From positions 1,562,587 through 1,610,086 of the forward strand of contig OX442314.1 in assembly GCA_949358305.1 (NCBI GenBank): a DNA stretch of 47,500 nucleotides, written 5' to 3'. Positions 12,031 to 21,807 of this stretch are shown one piece after another. Source of the stretch: Strigamia acuminata. Lineage: Eukaryota; Arthropoda; Chilopoda; Geophilomorpha; Linotaeniidae. The notes beneath the pieces are model-generated. The model was not told the origin of the DNA, searched no databases, and saw nothing but the letters and a program-made list of their open reading frames with translations. A program made the position numbers and the translations under genes. How positions within the stretch are numbered: position 1 is the stretch's first letter; every line of letters begins with the position of its first letter.

Positions 12031-12106
12031 GCCCGGGTGGCCGAGCGGGCAGAGTTACCTGCCGTACGGAGTTGTGGATCGAGGGTTCGAATCCCGCTCC
12101 CGCGAG
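12031..12106 (+). repeat. tRNA-like sequence, probable SINE head (left arm)
   Basis: Has an A-box-like TGGCCGAGCGGGC and a B-box-like GGTTCGAATCC at tRNA spacing. The presumed acceptor halves do not pair beyond about 3 bp and the anticodon arm is unclear. It therefore looks like a tRNA-derived SINE or tRNA pseudogene rather than a working tRNA. Confidence 0.45.
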
Positions 12107-12346
12107 TTTTCGTTTCTGGCAAAGCTGTATTGTCAAACACGCATTCCATTGACATTGCCATACATTGTGCCGTTTCAGTTTGGTCCCTTCTTCGTTTCAG
12201 ATAGTGATGGTGAACACTCTCCCGCGAGGTTGCGGGAGGGTGGGGGGGAGTCGAAAGATTCGGCTCTCCTTTTATTTCTTCGTTTTATTTTTTTATTTTC
12301 ATTTACCGTTCTCATCTTTATTTTCATTCTCGTTTTTTATTTTCGT

Positions 12347-12522
12347 TTACATGTTTCTATTTTTATTTCCACGGTGTGTCGGGAGGGCGCGCGAAAACCT
12401 ACTCGCCCAATCTCCGTGGTCGCATTTTCCAAATTTTGTCACTGGATTTCGCGCTTGCGGTGGGGATGGGCGCGCGCAGGCTCCGTCGTCGTGCCAGAAA
12501 CTCCACTGTGTGATGTAGTCGC

Positions 12523-12553
<31 letters not shown>

Positions 12554-12596
12554 ACCTAAACCACCACCACCACCACCACCACCACCATCGTCGTCT
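12347..12596 (-). other. Possible Asp/Gly-rich coding exon (left arm)
   Basis: Mirror of 34360-34609 with the same open frame and stop (12347-12349). Candidate exon only. Confidence 0.2.
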
Positions 12597-12728
12597 CTTC
12601 TCTCCTTTTCTTTTAATTTTTGTTAATTTTTGTTAATTTTTGTTAATTTTGTAATTTTGTAATTTTGTAATTTTGTAATTTTGTAATTTTTGAAATTTTT
12701 ATTTTTAACTTTTGAATGTACAAATGTA

Positions 12729-12767
<39 letters not shown>

Positions 12768-12844
12768 ATACAATAATCAGACTTTATTCTTCAGTCTTAA
12801 AAATATAAAAAAAATAAAAAAAAAAAATATTGTAAACCACTCGT

Positions 12845-13246
12845 TTACGGTCCACGGGGAAATAAATAAATAAATAAATACATAAATGAATGAATGAATG
12901 AATGAATAATTAGAATCGAAGAGTGGCTGTCGTCGTCGTCGTCGCCGCCGTCGCCGCCGGTCCTCTCCTCGCCACCTTTACCACCGGTCGCCCCTTTGTC
13001 GTCGCCTTCGTCGTCCACCGGCTCCGTATCATCGGCCATCGCTCCCATCCACTTCTTCTCCACCCTCTCCAACATGTTCTCGAATCGTTCCTCCGTTCTC
13101 GCCAGCATCGCTTCCAATTTTGCCTCCGTCCTCGCCATCATCTTCTCGACCATCGCCTCCAGCGCCGTCTCCTCGCTCTTCTTTTCACTCGGTGTCGGTG
13201 GCGGCGGCGGCGGCGGTGGTCGCGCAGACGCACCCCCTCGACGCAA
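12845..13246 (-). CDS. Acidic helical last-exon ORF behind a GA/CT tract (left arm)
   Basis: Same 133-codon ORF and same CTAG acceptor (reverse strand, before 13246) as the right-arm copy. The microsatellite next to it is only about 105 bp here. A TTTATT (AATAAA on the coding strand) lies near 12784. Confidence 0.42.
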   Translation of the reverse strand: MRRGGASARPPPPPPPPTPSEKKSEETALEAMVEKMMARTEAKLEAMLARTEERFENMLERVEKKWMGAMADDTEPVDDEGDDKGATGGKGGEERTGGDGGDDDDDSHSSILIIHSFIHSFMYLFIYLFPRGP

Positions 13247-13268
13247 CTAGCGAAAAAAAAAAAAAAAA

Positions 13269-13379
<111 letters not shown>

Positions 13380-13421
13380 GAGTGCACTGTTCACGCGCCC
13401 ACATGCGTGAACAGTGCACTC
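13380..13421. other. Perfect 17-bp hairpin next to the microsatellite (left arm)
   Basis: GAGTGCACTGTTCACGC (13380-13396) and its exact reverse complement (13405-13421) with an 8-nt loop. Present in the right arm at about 33398-33439. No T run follows, so it does not look like a bacterial-type terminator. Confidence 0.85.
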
Positions 13422-13456
13422 GCCCTCCGCGCCCCGTCGGCGTAGGCGCCGGCCGT

Positions 13457-13496
<40 letters not shown>

Positions 13497-13522
13497 GCCC
13501 GGGAATCGCCCTTCCGCCCGTC

Positions 13523-16500
13523 ACCGAATTTTGTCAATATCTGATAAATTTCCACAGAATTGCAGCGACATTGTACGAGATATTTCTGCCCGATTTGACG
13601 GACTTATGTAAAACATTGCTGAAATTCCGTGGAAATTTATAAAATATTGACAAAGGTTGGTGACCGACCCACGGCGCGTCGCGGCGCGTTCGGAGCACGC
13701 GACCCGATCCCCCCCCCTCCCCCCGTCCCCAAAAAACCACGCCTCGAGGAACCCCGAGGTTCGGTTTCCGACCGGGTCGCCTCTTGATCCGACTCGGGGC
13801 GCGTCACGGCGCGGTCGGAGGACGGCCCTCGTCCCCAAAAACCACACTCCGGGTCACGTGGTCTCGCGCCCGACTCTTTCAGTTTTCCCGTTACGGGATC
13901 GTGACGGGACTGTCGGCGGCCCGTTAACGGCCCGTGCGACCCCATGCGGGCCGTTGACGGGCCGTTGACGGGCCGTTAACGGCCCGTGTGAGCCGTTACG
14001 AGATCGTGACGGGACCGTCGGCGGCCCGTTAACGGCCCGTGCGAGCCGTTACAGGATCGTGACGGGACCGTCGGCGGCCCGTTAACGGCCCGCACGGGCC
14101 GTGACGGGATCGTGACGGTCCCGTAACGGCCCGCCGACGGTCCCGTGACGACCCCGTAACGGCCTTCGTTCCCGGACTTCGGCTCGCCGACGGCCCGTAC
14201 GACCTCACGCGGGCCGTTAACGGCCCGTTAACGGGCCGCCGACGGTCCCGTCACGATCCCGTAACGGCCCGTACAAGCCGTTGACGGGATCTGGTCCCGT
14301 CACGATCCCGTAACGGCTCGCACGGGCCGTTAACGGGCCGCCGACGGTCCCGTCACGATCCCGTAACGGCCCGTACAAGCCGTTGACGGGATCGTGACGG
14401 TCCCGTCACGATCCCGTAACGGCTCGCACGGGCCGTTAACGGGCCGCCGACGGTCCCGTCACGATCCCGTCACGGCCCGTGCGGGCCGTTAACGGGCCGC
14501 CGACGGTCCCGTCACGATCCCGTCACGGCCCGTGCGGGCCGTTAACGGGCCGCCGACGGTCCCGTCACGATCCCGTCACGGCCCGTGCGGGCCGTTAACG
14601 GGCCGCCAACGGTCCCGTCACGATCCCGTCACGGCCCGTGCGGGCCGTTAACGGGCCGCCGACGGTCCCGTCACGATCCCGTCACGGCCTGTGCGGGCCG
14701 TTAACGGCCCGTTAACGGCGTAAAACCAAAAACAGGATTCGAGATTAATGTCTATGAATGTTGTACGCGTTTTCACGTACGTGTTGTCGGTTGTTGATTT
14801 TTTCGATTTACGCCGTAACGGCCCGTTAACGGCCCGTTAACGGCCCGTCAACGGCCCGTCAACGGCCCGCATGGAGTCGTACGGGCCGTTAACGGGATCG
14901 TGACGGTCCCGTCACGATCCCGTCACGGCCCGTGCGGGCCGTTAACGGGCCGCCGACAGTCCCGTCACGATCCCGTCACGGCCTTCGTTCCCGGACTTCG
15001 GCTCGCCGACGGCCCGTACGACCTCACGCGGGCCGTTAACGGGCCGTTAACGGGCCGTTAACGGCCCGTTAACGGCCCGTTAACGGCGTAAAACCAAAAA
15101 CAGGATTCGAGATTAATGTCTATGAATGTTGTACGCGTTTTCACGTACGTGTTGTCGGTTGTTGATTTTTTCGATTTACGCCGTTAACGGCCCGTTAACG
15201 GCCCGTTAACGGCCCGTCAACGGCCCGCATGGAGTCGTACGGGCCGTTAACGGGCCGCCGACGGTCCCGTCACGGTCCCGTCACGGCGCGTGCGGGCCGT
15301 TAACGGGCCGCCAACGGTCCCGTCACGATCCCGTCACGGCCCGTGCGGGCCGTTAACGGGCCGCCAACGGTCCCGTCACGATCCCGTCACGGCCCGTGCG
15401 GGCCGTTAACGGGCTGCCGACGGTCCCGTCACGATCCCGTCACGGCTCGTGCGGGCCGTTAACGGGCCGCCGACGGTCCCGTCACGATCCCGTCAACGGC
15501 CCGCATGGAGTCGTACGGGCCGTTAACGGGCTGCCGACGGTCCCGTCACGATCCCGTCACGGCTCGTGCGGGCCGTTAACGGGCCGCCGACAGTCCCGTC
15601 ACGATCCCGTCACGGCCTGTGCGGGCCGTTAACGGGCCGTTAACGGGCCGTTAACGGCCCGTTAACGGCGTAAAACCAAAAACAGGATTCGAGATTAATG
15701 TCTATGAATGTTGTACGCGTTTTCACGTACGTGTTGTCGGTTGTTGATTTTTTCGATTTACGCCGTAACGGCCCGTTAACGGCCCGTTAACGGCCCGTCA
15801 ACGGCCCGTCAACGGCCCGCAACGGCCCGCACGGGCCGTTAACGGGCCGTCGACGATCCCGTCACGATCCCGCAACGGCCCGCACGGGCCGTTAACGGGC
15901 CGCTGACGGTCCCGTCACGATCCCGTCACGGCCTTCGTTCCCGGACTTCGGCTCGCCGACGGCCCGTACGACCTCACGCGGGCCGTTAACGGGCCGTTAA
16001 CGGCCCGTTAACGGCCCGTTAACGGCGTAAAACCAAAAACAGGATTCGAGATTAATGTCTATGAATGTTGTACGCGTTTTCATGTACGTGTTGTCGGTTG
16101 TTGATTTTTTCGATTCACGCCGTAACGGCCCGTTAACGGCCCGTTAACGGCCCGTCAACGGCCCGTCAACGGCCCGCAACGGCCCGCACGGGCCGTTAAC
16201 GGGCCGTCGACGATCCCGTCACGATCCCGCAACGGCCCGCACGGGCCGTTAACGGGCCGCTGACGGTCCCGTCACGATCCCGTCACGGCCTTCGTTCCCG
16301 GACTTCGGCTCGCCGACGGCCCGTACGACCTCACGCGGGCCGTTAACGGGCCGTTAACGGGCCGTTAACGGCCCGTTAACGGCGTAAAACCAAAAACAGG
16401 ATTCGAGATTAATGTCTATGAATGTTGTACGCGTTTTCACGTACGTGTTGTCGGTTGTTGATTTTTTCGATTTACGCCGTAACGGCCCGTTAACGGCCCG

Positions 16501-17095
16501 TTAACGGCCCGTCAACGGCCCGTCAACGGCCCGCATGGAGTCGTACGGGCCGTTAACGGGCCGCCGACGGTCCCGTCACGATCCCGTCACGGCCCGTGCG
16601 GGCCGTTAACGGGCCGCCAACGGTCCCGTCACGATCCCGTCACGGCTCGTGCGGGCCGTTAACGGGCCGCCGACAGTCCCGTCACGATCCCGTAACGGGC
16701 TGAAAACGGGAAAACTGAAAGAGTCGGGTGCGAGACCACGTGACCCGGAGTGTGGTTTTTGGGGGCGAGGGCCGTCCTCCGACCGCGCCGTGACGCGCCC
16801 CGAGTCGGATCAAGAGGCGACCCGGTCGGAAACCGAACCTCGGGGTTCCTCGAGGCGTGGTTTTTTGGGGACGGGGGGAGGGGGGGGGGGGGGGATCGGG
16901 TCGCGTGCTCCGACCGCGCCGCAACGCGATGTGGGTCGGTCACCAACTTTTGTCAATTTTTGACAAATTTCCACGGAATTTCAGCAACATTTTACGAGAC
17001 GTTTCTGCCCGACTAGACACGTTTCCGCAGGTTTTAGCAAAACAACGTTAAATTCTGTGGAAATTTATCAAATGTTGACAAAATTCTGTGCAAGT
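13523..17095. mobile_element. Foldback-like element: long TIRs around a satellite (left arm)
   Basis: 13523-13888 and about 16698-17095 are inverted copies of each other. Both have outer AATTTTGTCAA...GATAAATTTCCAC and inner GAAAACTGAAAGAGTCGGG next to the satellite. Between them is only satellite DNA (13889-16697), with no transposase ORF. This is the architecture of foldback-type elements. No target-site duplication was recognised. 17096-17653 continues with a GC-rich module also present at 9220-9612. Confidence 0.5.
13889..16697. repeat. GC-rich satellite block with conserved core (left arm)
   Basis: Built of short palindromic words such as CCCGTTAACGGGCC, CCGCCGACGGTCCCGTCACG and TCGTGACGGTCCCGTCACGA. 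A nearly unchanged core of about 98 bp starts near 14717, 15085, 15667, 16024 and 16381. The core runs from CGGCGTAAAACC to GATTTACGCCG, so it has 9-bp inverted ends, and it contains CACGTACGTG. Open frames here are by-products of the repeat. Confidence 0.9.
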
Positions 17096-17156
17096 TTTGT
17101 CAGATACTTACTTACTTACGATATAAACTCGAACGTCGTCCATCGACACTCTCAAC

Positions 17157-17657
17157 ATTCCACCGGACATTTTCCGGAAGAGTTTGTCCCGATCGGGACC
17201 ACGCCTCGACGAAGCCCGGGACCCGGTTTCCGACCGGGTCGTTTTTGGCCCAAGTCACGGCGCGTCGCGGCGCTTTCGGAGCACGCGACCCGATCCCCCC
17301 CTCCCCCCGTTCTCAAAAACCACGCCTCGACGAAGCCCGGGACCCGGTTTCCGACCGGGTCGTTTTTGGCCCAAGTCACGGCGCGTCGCGGCGCGTTCGG
17401 AGCACATGAACCGATCCCCCCTCCCTCCCGTCACAAAAACCACGTTTTAGCGAAACCCTTGACCGGTCACAAAACCCACCGAACACCGAAAAGCAACGAA
17501 CAAAACGCGCTCGGTCGCACGAACTACTCGGCCAAAACAACATCCGCAAATTCCGCATCACAGTCGCGATCAACGAAACAACGTATAGGCCGCCGTAATG
17601 TTAAAAAGCGGGACCCTTTCGCCCCCGACAAAATCCGCACACATACCCCAAGGTTAA
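17157..17657. mobile_element. GC-rich module ending at CCCCAAGG-TTAA (left inner boundary)
   Basis: Contains two tandem copies of a segment with CGGGTCGTTTTTGGCCCAAG, then the module shared with 9220-9612. It ends exactly where the inverted repeat ends and the Gypsy pol reading frame begins, so TTAA sits inside or beside the broken pol gene. Confidence 0.45.
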
Positions 17658-20454
17658 GGGCATGATTGGGTACTATTCTTCGTTTTTTCTGGGGTACTCG
17701 AAGACTTGTGAAGTTTTCAGGCCCTTGATGAAGAAGAACGCGCCATGGAATTGGACGGATGGCTGTCAAGCAGCGTTCGAGTATCTGCGGGACCAAGTTG
17801 CGACGTCAACTTTGCAGCGGAGGTTTCCTGACTGGTCGAAGCCGTATATTCTGCAGACAGACGCCAGCTACTCAGGCTTGGGTGCTGCGTTGATGCAATT
17901 GGATAATAATGGCATTCGTGTGCCAATTGCATTTGCTTCGCGCGCTTTAAATAGTGCGGAAAAGAATTATAACGTTACGGAGATCGAGTGTCTAGCTGCT
18001 GTTTGGGCAGTTAAGCGTTTCCGCAGTTACTTGGAACTTATGGATTTTTACCTTGAGAGCGATCACAAGTGTTTAAAATGGCTTTTTGCTCAGCGCGAAC
18101 CAAAGGGCAGATTGGCTCGATGGATTCTGTCGATGTCAGACTTTCGATTTACATTTCTGCATTGCAGTGGCACAAGTAATCGTGTCGCTGATGCGTTGAG
18201 CAGAGCTCCTGTAGATCCGGCCATTGAAATTGGCGATGATGATTGTCCGCTCGTAGATGATGCGACATATTGTGCGTTCTTTGACGATTTCGCGAGTTGG
18301 CCGACCATTGAGATGGTGGAGCTTGACGAGCATTTCGTGCCTAAACCATCTAGCTCAAAGATCGTTAACGCGGCCAAACTTCGGAAGAAATTGCGTATTC
18401 TTCAAAAGAGACGTGAATTTGAGGAGTTGGAACCGCTCGAGTTGTTTGGGGATTCTGACACCCAACCCCCCAAACCCCCCGGTCCCTCGAGGGGGGGTAG
18501 TGTGCCGGCCGACATGGAAAATGCCGTGTTCGGTGCACACCAGCTCTCCGGTGTAATTACGCCTCCAGCTGCCTTGCCGCCAAAAAGGCGTGTTGGAAGG
18601 CCCTGTAAGGTCAAAGTGGTTCCTTCTGATCCTGTGCCTAAAAGGAAAAGAGGACGGCCACCAAAACAAAAACGTAAAGTTGGAAGACCCAAAAAGGTTG
18701 TATCACCTGCAAGAAGTGAGCATTCGTCTTCACCAGCGTCACCAGTTTCGAATAAAGGAAAATCTGGTAGCGAGCGATTTTTGAGTGACCATAGTTCCGA
18801 CGAATATCGGACTACGGTGCCACCTTTGCCGACGCGACCAACTACGCGGTCGAGGCAGACTCAACAACCTTTGGTGGACGGCCAAGTCTCGCCATACGAA
18901 TCCGAAGATCTGGATGAGGATCGACCGGCTGAGCATCCGGCTTACGAGCTTCTGCCAACTCAGAAAAGAATGAGGGAAGTTCAGTTGGCTGATAGTTGGG
19001 CGAAGGGTATTATAATGTACCTGGATACTGGGCATTTGCCGCCTGACGAAGACGAGGCTGAGAAAATCAAAAAGCAATCTGTTGACATGGCTTTGTATCA
19101 TGGGCTTCTGTGTAGGTACCCGCCAGTGACAATTGGCCAGCGCGCTCAATCGCGTCGTATTTACTTGCCAGAGCCTTTGAGACGAATTTATTTTCACTGC
19201 CTTCACTTCCCGCCAACTTCTGGCCACCTCGGAATTGAAAAGACCATGATGCGTTTAAAAACGCGTGTTTTTTGGCCAGGAATGAAGCGAGATGTGGCTG
19301 AGTGGATTAAAGTATGTGGGCCATGCCAGAGGGCGAAAGTTGAACGGCGTTTGCCAATGGGAGAAATGGAAACGGCAAAACCACGCCGTCGTTTCAGAAC
19401 CATTTACGTCGACTACTTTGGGAAAAAGTTGAAGTCTAGCCAGGGTAATTGCTACGCGTTCGTGATGGTGGATGCGGCTAGCAGATGGGTTGACGTTCGA
19501 CTTACTGAAAATGCAGATGTGCCAACTACCATCAGGCAAATTGAGAAGTTTGTGCAACGATGGGCCTTCCCAAAGACTTTAATTAGTGACAATGCGCCTA
19601 CTTTTCGTTCTGCGCGTTTTCAAGCGCACTGTGCGGGAATGGGCATTGTAAATAAGTACATATCTGTGTATCATCCGCAAGGGAATTTGGCGGAGCGCCT
19701 AAACCAGTCGCTGAAGACCTGCATTCTCGCGTACATCGACGAACACGTGAATTGGGACCGTCATATTGGCTACTTCATTTTGGCCATTAACGCCAGTTAT
19801 CAAACATCGCTGAAGTTCTCACCGTATATGATGATCGTTGGGCAGGAAGCGCGTTATCCAGGCGACCTCGACAGCGACACCGACGACGGGGATCCTCTCC
19901 CGCCGGATGAGGCGAGGTATTTACATCGTTACATGCTACGCGTCGGAGCCGAGGCGCGGAAGAACTTGGAGATAGCGAACCTGCGACATAAGCGATGGTA
20001 CGATCGGAAGCGGCGGCCCCATGACTTCAAGCCTGGCGATTGGGTCACGCTGAGGAGCAGGATCTTGTCGTCGGCGGACAAGCAGGTTTCAGCGGGTTTC
20101 CAGCAGCGTACAGAAGGGATTTACATCATCCACCGGATCATCGGACCGAATACCGTGCTGCTGATGAAGGAGGACGGAAGTGTTACACAACCTTACCACA
20201 TCGTGGACCTCCGACATTGGTATCGCGACCCGGATGAAGACGCGAAGGACTCGGAGGATGTTCCGGACCCACTAGACGCGCTGAGTGCTGTTGGAGATGG
20301 TTGCGGCGCCAGTTTTATTTCCCGGGTGGATATGGACGATATACACGCCCGAGTGGACAAATTCAGTGCGGAATCACGTGATATTTGCATAAAATATTAT
20401 GCCGAGAACGATATTCGGTATAATGACTGTGAACAGGAAGAGGATTCGCCATAA
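17656..20454 (+). CDS. pol: Ty3/Gypsy pol, 5'-truncated: RNase H, AT-hook linker, integrase
   Basis: Counting from the internal Met at 17662: residues 1-60 are the last part of the reverse transcriptase thumb/connection (GYY...F, PWNWTDGCQAAF); the catalytic RT motifs are absent. RNase H follows with Asp67 (LQTDAS), Glu107/109, Asp134 (ESDHK) and Asp177 (VADALS). A linker at about 305-345 has three AT-hook-like GRP cores (RRVGRP, KRGRPP, KVGRPK). The integrase zinc domain has His515, His522, Cys552 and Cys555. The catalytic core has Asp584 (IYVDYFG), Asp643 (ISDNAP) and Glu678 (NLAERLN), with 35-residue spacing. The C-terminal part has RHKRWYDRK, a GDWVTLRSR barrel-like segment and an acidic tail. 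The remaining 930 codons are intact. The 5' end is cut exactly at the inverted-repeat boundary. Confidence 0.93.
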   Translation, partial: KGMIGYYSSFFLGYSKTCEVFRPLMKKNAPWNWTDGCQAAFEYLRDQVATSTLQRRFPDWSKPYILQTDASYSGLGAALMQLDNNGIRVPIAFASRALNSAEKNYNVTEIECLAAVWAVKRFRSYLELMDFYLESDHKCLKWLFAQREPKGRLARWILSMSDFRFTFLHCSGTSNRVADALSRAPVDPAIEIGDDDCPLVDDATYCAFFDDFASWPTIEMVELDEHFVPKPSSSKIVNAAKLRKKLRILQKRREFEELEPLELFGDSDTQPPKPPGPSRGGSVPADMENAVFGAHQLSGVITPPAALPPKRRVGRPCKVKVVPSDPVPKRKRGRPPKQKRKVGRPKKVVSPARSEHSSSPASPVSNKGKSGSERFLSDHSSDEYRTTVPPLPTRPTTRSRQTQQPLVDGQVSPYESEDLDEDRPAEHPAYELLPTQKRMREVQLADSWAKGIIMYLDTGHLPPDEDEAEKIKKQSVDMALYHGLLCRYPPVTIGQRAQSRRIYLPEPLRRIYFHCLHFPPTSGHLGIEKTMMRLKTRVFWPGMKRDVAEWIKVCGPCQRAKVERRLPMGEMETAKPRRRFRTIYVDYFGKKLKSSQGNCYAFVMVDAASRWVDVRLTENADVPTTIRQIEKFVQRWAFPKTLISDNAPTFRSARFQAHCAGMGIVNKYISVYHPQGNLAERLNQSLKTCILAYIDEHVNWDRHIGYFILAINASYQTSLKFSPYMMIVGQEARYPGDLDSDTDDGDPLPPDEARYLHRYMLRVGAEARKNLEIANLRHKRWYDRKRRPHDFKPGDWVTLRSRILSSADKQVSAGFQQRTEGIYIIHRIIGPNTVLLMKEDGSVTQPYHIVDLRHWYRDPDEDAKDSEDVPDPLDALSAVGDGCGASFISRVDMDDIHARVDKFSAESRDICIKYYAENDIRYNDCEQEEDSP

Positions 20455-21807
20455 CAGCCTTCTTTTTATGTTTTTAAAGTGTTTATTAATATTTATTCGT
20501 TTTTTAACATTGTTTCAATTTTTATAAGAGTTTTGGTGTTCGTGTTGATTTTTGTTTACATTGGAATGGGTGTGTTGTTGTGTTTTTTGATGTATTTTGC
20601 ACTAATATTTGGTTTTAGAACATTTTTTACTAATTGTTGATATTCGCTGACGTTTCGAGGGGGAATGCGGGGTCAAAACTCCATTCTTTTCCCGTCGGAG
20701 TGTTTACGCGACTTTGTTTTTATTAACGTTGACTTTGTAAGCGCTTGGTGTTGTTTTTCATGCTCGGTGACTGTTGCGCGTGTGTGGTCTTGTTTGCGAC
20801 AGATGGCGCCGGAGTGTCTAGTGTCATCTGACCAGTGACGTCACTTGTCAATCGGTGTCTGGCTGCCATCTTGTTTTCGCGACTTGACACGGTGCACATC
20901 GTCTCCACGCGTTCGGGATATTTTGAACGCGATTTGGGCTGAGAAACTGAGCGTGAGGACACACCGAGGCGCGTTAACTGTTGTAGTAGTACTAACCGTG
21001 AGTTTTATTGAAGTTTTGAGTGATTTTTGATAATTTTTCGCCGCTCGAGCAAACAAGTGTTTTTGAGTGCCGTGACTTGGTTTATTTCTCGCCACGTGCC
21101 TCTACGCGAAGTTAGGAGAAGTTTATGTTAGTTTCTCGTTGATTTTATGGTTTTGTTTAGTTTTAGAAGTCTAATTAACGACAATTTATGCGTGTTTAGA
21201 ATTTTTTAGTGTTTTTCGTGAACGTATTGGTTTCGTTTTGCAAAATGCAAGATGGCGTCGCCATACGCCTTAGATTTTTCCTTCGGGTCACGTGATGTCG
21301 GCCATCTTTGTCAAGTGCCCGTATGTCTATAGATGGACTTAGCCAATTTTTGAACTGGTGCATTTTGCTTTGCTACGCGATAGACTTTGTTCATTCGCGT
21401 GTCGCTCATTAATTGAGTTTAATTGTTACGATGAACTTTATACATTTGTGCGAGGATTTTGTATTGTTATTGGATTTTTTGATTAATGTTTTTTCTGTTA
21501 TTTTCAACTTTTGTTTTGGGTTATTGCGCATTGGTATTTCGCTCATTTTGATCGTAATCCCATTTCACGCGCTTTGTTTCCTAATTTTTATAACTTCGGT
21601 GATTTTTAATTGCGAGTACCTTTTTTGGTTGAGTTACGAGTTGCTACTCGAATTGTATCGCGTAATTTTTTATAATCCGCGTTATTAGCTGTTTAGTTTG
21701 TATTTTTTGTTTACTCTTGCTCGAGTGGTGTAATTTTTGTCATTTGTTGTTTGTATGATTTTTTGACTTGTTTTTGTTGCTTCCGATTTAGTGATTGAAT
21801 TTATAAT
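20455..21807 (+). other. Non-coding stretch between pol and ORF3
   Basis: T-rich with only short open frames. A purine run CGAGGGGGAATG at 20656-20667 resembles a polypurine tract, but no second LTR or primer binding site was found after it. It may hold a splice acceptor for ORF3. Confidence 0.4.

Noticed and set aside
12031-12106. Functional tRNA gene
   Set aside because: Acceptor halves pair over about 3 bp only and no clear anticodon arm can be drawn.
15396-15632. Open frames inside the satellite blocks
   Set aside because: They are repeats of GTTAACGGGCC-type words without any independent coding signal.
20656-21807. A second LTR after the purine run downstream of pol
   Set aside because: No primer binding site, no matching TG...CA repeat and no similarity to the LTR at 24014-25026.
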